53,133 nt of DNA, from contig CAMWTK010000009.1 in the NCBI GenBank assembly GCA_947177175.1, positions 1 through 53,133 of the forward strand, written 5' to 3'. Made by a program: the position numbers and the translations under genes. The DNA comes from an uncultured Treponema sp. (lineage in GTDB: Bacteria > Spirochaetota > Spirochaetia > Treponematales > Treponemataceae). Positions 51,049 to 53,133 of this stretch are shown piece after piece. The notes below the pieces were generated by a model. The model saw nothing but the letters and a program-made list of their open reading frames with translations, was not told the DNA's origin and searched no databases. Within the stretch, counting starts at the first letter, position 1, and the number at the start of each line of letters is the position of its first letter.

Positions 51049-51723
51049 CTAGAAACTGCTCGTGTACCCCAGTGCCTTTAGCCGTGCCTGGGTCGCGAGC
51101 GGAAGCTCTGTGCCCTCGAACGCATAGGTGGTAGATCCATAGGGAAATTCGATTTTTTGCAGGGAATCCGGAATGGTAAGGCTCTGCAAGGAAGTGCAGT
51201 TAGAGAACGCGTGGTAGTCGATTATCTGCACGGAGTTTCCGAGCGTGACGCTTTTCAGGGCAGTGCAGCCATAGAACGCATACTGGCCGATTCTCTTTAC
51301 GGAGTCGGGAATGGTGACGCTCTCCAGGGCAGTACAGGCGAACGCACTCCCGCCGATTTCCTGCACGGAGTTTCCGAGCGTGACGCTCTCCAGGGCAGTG
51401 CAGCCAGAGAACGCGGAATCATAGATTACCTGCACGGAATCGGGAATGGTGACCCTTTTCAGTGTTTCGTTGTCTCTGAACGCGTTGCTGATTTCCTTTA
51501 CGGGCAGCCCTTCTATCTCCGCGGGGATCACCACGCTCTTGGCGCTGCCGTTGTATTTTAGGATGCGCACGCCGCTTGCGTCCTTCGTCAGCTCCCTGCT
51601 GAACTCGTTCACCGGCGTGGGCTTTGCCGCCTTTGCCGTTCCCGCCGACTTCTGGCACGCGGTCATTCCCGCCGCCAGCACCACTGCCGCGAGCATCGCG
51701 GCCACTTTCATCATCTTTTTCAT
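51049..51723 (-). CDS. BspA-type leucine-rich-repeat lipoprotein
   Basis: This 224-residue protein has a lipoprotein signal (MKKMMKVAAMLAAVVLAAGMTAC, lipobox MTAC) followed by about five to six LRR_5-type repeats of about 23 residues (consensus LESVTIPDSVQ.IG..AF.GCTA). BspA-like proteins often sit on the cell surface and bind host or bacterial proteins. The DNA of the repeats is also similar, so repeat number may vary. AAGGAG lies 7 nt before the ATG. Confidence 0.9.
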   Translation of the reverse strand: MKKMMKVAAMLAAVVLAAGMTACQKSAGTAKAAKPTPVNEFSRELTKDASGVRILKYNGSAKSVVIPAEIEGLPVKEISNAFRDNETLKRVTIPDSVQVIYDSAFSGCTALESVTLGNSVQEIGGSAFACTALESVTIPDSVKRIGQYAFYGCTALKSVTLGNSVQIIDYHAFSNCTSLQSLTIPDSLQKIEFPYGSTTYAFEGTELPLATQARLKALGYTSSF

Positions 51724-51846
51724 GTTTTACTCCTTAATATGAAAAAGTTTGCTTTATGTCGCAGTGCCACGCACCGCTTACCAAGTTTTGGTTACGCCAA
51801 AACGTACGGTTATGTTGCATTTTCTCGCTTATTCAGGTCGCGCGCC
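51724..51846. other. Intergenic stretch with a small hairpin
   Basis: GTTTTGG and CCAAAAC form a 7-bp hairpin around TTACG at about 51785-51803. No coding region or good promoter is seen. Confidence 0.4.
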
Positions 51847-52569
51847 TCATGCTTCCTTTTTCGCCGCCGTGCGCCGTGCCACGGTGTCGTTCGTGCTCTT
51901 GATGTTGCCCGCCACCGCCGCCACGAATTCCGCGTAGCCGTCCATCGCCGCCACGATGTTCAGGTACGGCACGATATTGTCGTTGATGAGCGCGACAATC
52001 GGCTTTTTGAGCGAGCTTGCCGACTCTCCCTTGCCCGCCTTTGCCCTGACGTAGCCGTCATGCGCGGCGGCGAACCCGTCCTGCGCCTCACGAAGGCTCG
52101 CCACCAGCTCCGCCACGCCCGAAAGCGCCTTGACCTGCGCGGCGACTTTCTCCGCGCCCAGGTCCTCAAGCAATGACTCCGTGAGCGCGGTCTGGTCGGC
52201 GTAGTTTTTCGATGTCATGCCGCGCCCGTACTTGTCCAGCACCGCGCACACGTCAGTTGCCGCCGCCCTCACCTCCGCGAACGGGCTTGCCGTGTACCCG
52301 CCCGCGAGCGTGAACAGGTCGCGCGTCGCCGCATCCCGCGCCGAATCCGCCTCGTCCAAGGTTGACACCACCGCGTCCTGCCTGATCGCCGTGGTGTTCC
52401 GCGCGCTCAAGTCCGCCAGCTGCGCGAACTGCGCCTTCAGCACCGCGTCCTTTCCCACCGCCGTCTGCCCGTCTCCGCAGGCCAGCCGGTACTCGCGCTC
52501 CATCGCGTCCGACAGCGCGTCCAGCTCCGTCGTGCGCACCTTGCCATTTACCTTTGCCACTGTTACCAT
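51847..52569 (-). CDS. DUF6261-like helical protein
   Basis: This protein of about 240 residues is nearly all helical and rich in Ala, Asp and Lys. It resembles the DUF6261 family of unknown function, which is found in host-associated anaerobes, including treponemes. It has no signal peptide or membrane helix. GAGGAG lies 7 nt before the ATG at 52569, which is preferred to the ATG at 52584. A 41-bp hairpin array starts just upstream of the gene and replaces a normal promoter region. Confidence 0.7.
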   Translation of the reverse strand: MVTVAKVNGKVRTTELDALSDAMEREYRLACGDGQTAVGKDAVLKAQFAQLADLSARNTTAIRQDAVVSTLDEADSARDAATRDLFTLAGGYTASPFAEVRAAATDVCAVLDKYGRGMTSKNYADQTALTESLLEDLGAEKVAAQVKALSGVAELVASLREAQDGFAAAHDGYVRAKAGKGESASSLKKPIVALINDNIVPYLNIVAAMDGYAEFVAAVAGNIKSTNDTVARRTAAKKEA

Positions 52570-52619
52570 ATCCAAACTCCTCATTTATGTTTTTTGCTGC
52601 ATTTGATGCCGAAAAAAAT

Positions 52620-52990
52620 GCTCCCGAACGCGGAAAACGCGCCGGGAAAACCGCGGGAATGCTCCCGAACGCGGAAAACACGCCGGGAAGCTCTTGGGAA
52701 CGCTCCCGAACGCCGAAAACGCGCGGGGAAAGCCGCGGGAATACTCCCGAACGTCGAAAACGCGCCGGGAAAGCCGTGGGAACGCTCCCGAACGCCAAAA
52801 ACGCGCCGGGAAACTCTTGGGAACGCTCCCGAACGCCAAAAATGCGCCGGGGAAGTCTTGGGAACGCTCCCGAAGCGCAAAAATGCACTGGGGAAGTCTT
52901 GGGAATGCTCCCGAAGAACGAAAATACATCGGGAGAAGCCGTGGGAATGCTCCCGAAACGCAAAAATGCACCCGGACAAGCCGTGGGAAT
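52620..52990. repeat. 41-bp hairpin-forming tandem array
   Basis: Nine units of 41-42 bp start at 52620, 52661, 52702, 52743, 52784, 52825, 52866, 52907 and 52949, with a partial unit to about 53021. A unit begins GCTCCCGAACGC and has a dyad TCCCG...CGGGA around CGCG-GAAAA-CGCG. The 41-bp period is not a multiple of three, so the open frames across it are not genes. It lies upstream of the DUF6261-like gene. Confidence 0.92.
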
Positions 52991-53061
52991 GCTTTTGAGG
53001 ACGGAAAACGCGTAAGGAAAGTAACGAATGTATTTTTTGAAGCCCGAAACCGTGCCGGGCA

Positions 53062-53133
53062 AGCGGCGTGAGCGGGGTCTTGGGGCGGCCGCCCCAAGCG
53101 GTGCTGGAAGAGAGTGGGGGTTTGGGGGAGAGA
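53062..53133 (-). repeat. Multi-hairpin interspersed repeat, copy 4 (partial)
   Basis: The stretch has the CTTGGGGCGG/CCGCCCCAAG dyad, then GTGCTGGAAGAGAGTGGGGGTTTGGGGGAGAGA. It is the reverse complement of the 3' part of the copies at 8700-8740 and 21250-21305. The window ends inside it. Confidence 0.8.

Noticed and set aside
52620..53021. Possible CRISPR array
   Set aside because: Units are contiguous at 41-42 bp with no unique spacers of regular length; variation lies within units. No cas genes are nearby.
52585..53097. Repetitive protein encoded across the 41-bp array
   Set aside because: A 41-bp period shifts frame in each unit, open frames exist on both strands, and no ribosome-binding site is present.
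1..53133. tRNA or rRNA genes
   Set aside because: No cloverleaf with a conserved T-loop (GGTTCGAATCC type) and no rRNA-like stretch was noticed in the intergenic regions. A tRNA scan would settle it.

Overview
The window looks like chromosomal DNA from a spirochaete of the genus Treponema or a close relative. The signs are a giant coiled-coil protein of the spirochaete type, a carD gene followed by a fused ispD-ispF gene, two PPi-type phosphofructokinases, HPr and HPr kinase, a PfoR-like PTS IIC membrane protein and many small lipoproteins. By eye the base composition is well above half G+C. A secreted pectin (rhamnogalacturonan) acetylesterase suggests a gut or rumen species that meets plant material. 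No rRNA, tRNA, CRISPR or complete insertion sequence was found.

Layout. 1-1.2 kb: a multi-hairpin repeat and an Rpn-type PD-(D/E)XK nuclease gene. 1.2-8.6 kb: a PPi-phosphofructokinase, a 1525-residue 2-hydroxyacyl-CoA dehydratase activase fusion and a secreted unknown protein. 8.6-10.3 kb: repeats, a small lipoprotein and a HAD phosphatase. 10.3-17.3 kb: the giant coiled-coil gene, meeting carD-ispDF tail to tail. 17.4-24 kb: a DbpA-like RNA helicase, a gene remnant, the IIC-like permease, a lipoprotein and a RecQ helicase overlapping a small membrane-protein gene on the other strand. 24.2-28.5 kb: hisH-hisF, an OmpA-like protein, a resolvase-like endonuclease and PotD. 28.6-32.4 kb: an ankyrin-repeat protein, a 23-bp minisatellite, a small export protein, EF-P and a lipoprotein. 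32.5-36.5 kb: hpf, then hprK-ptsH-lexA-holA, then clpP. 36.5-40.5 kb: a UPF0158-GNAT fusion, an RNA-binding protein, a metallo-beta-lactamase-fold hydrolase, a phosphodiesterase and a lipoprotein. 40.6-43.5 kb: the pectin acetylesterase and purA. 43.5-50.4 kb: a minus-strand run pfp-htrA-earP-ddl-murD. 50.4-53.1 kb: an accessory region with an unknown protein, a leucine-rich-repeat lipoprotein, a DUF6261-like gene and a 41-bp hairpin array. A further copy of the multi-hairpin repeat closes the window.

How the genes fit together. Glycolytic control (two PPi-PFKs, HPr/HprK), translation (EF-P carrying Arg32 and its rhamnosyltransferase EarP, HPF), wall synthesis (MurD, Ddl), isoprenoid synthesis (IspDF) and envelope quality control (HtrA, ClpP, OmpA-like) form a housekeeping core. 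Between these genes sit lipoproteins, repeat proteins and non-coding repeat arrays, which look like the variable part.

The most striking signals are regulatory. CarD and the RNA helicase appear to be driven by two divergent promoters that share one palindromic -35 hexamer (TTGCAA) with exactly 17 bp on each side. Around nine genes have a -10 hexamer only 5-8 nt before the start codon, which predicts leaderless mRNAs. The giant coiled-coil gene holds a tandem duplication in which the two copies differ by exactly eight 66-bp units. All of this comes from reading the sequence; no database search or folding program was run.
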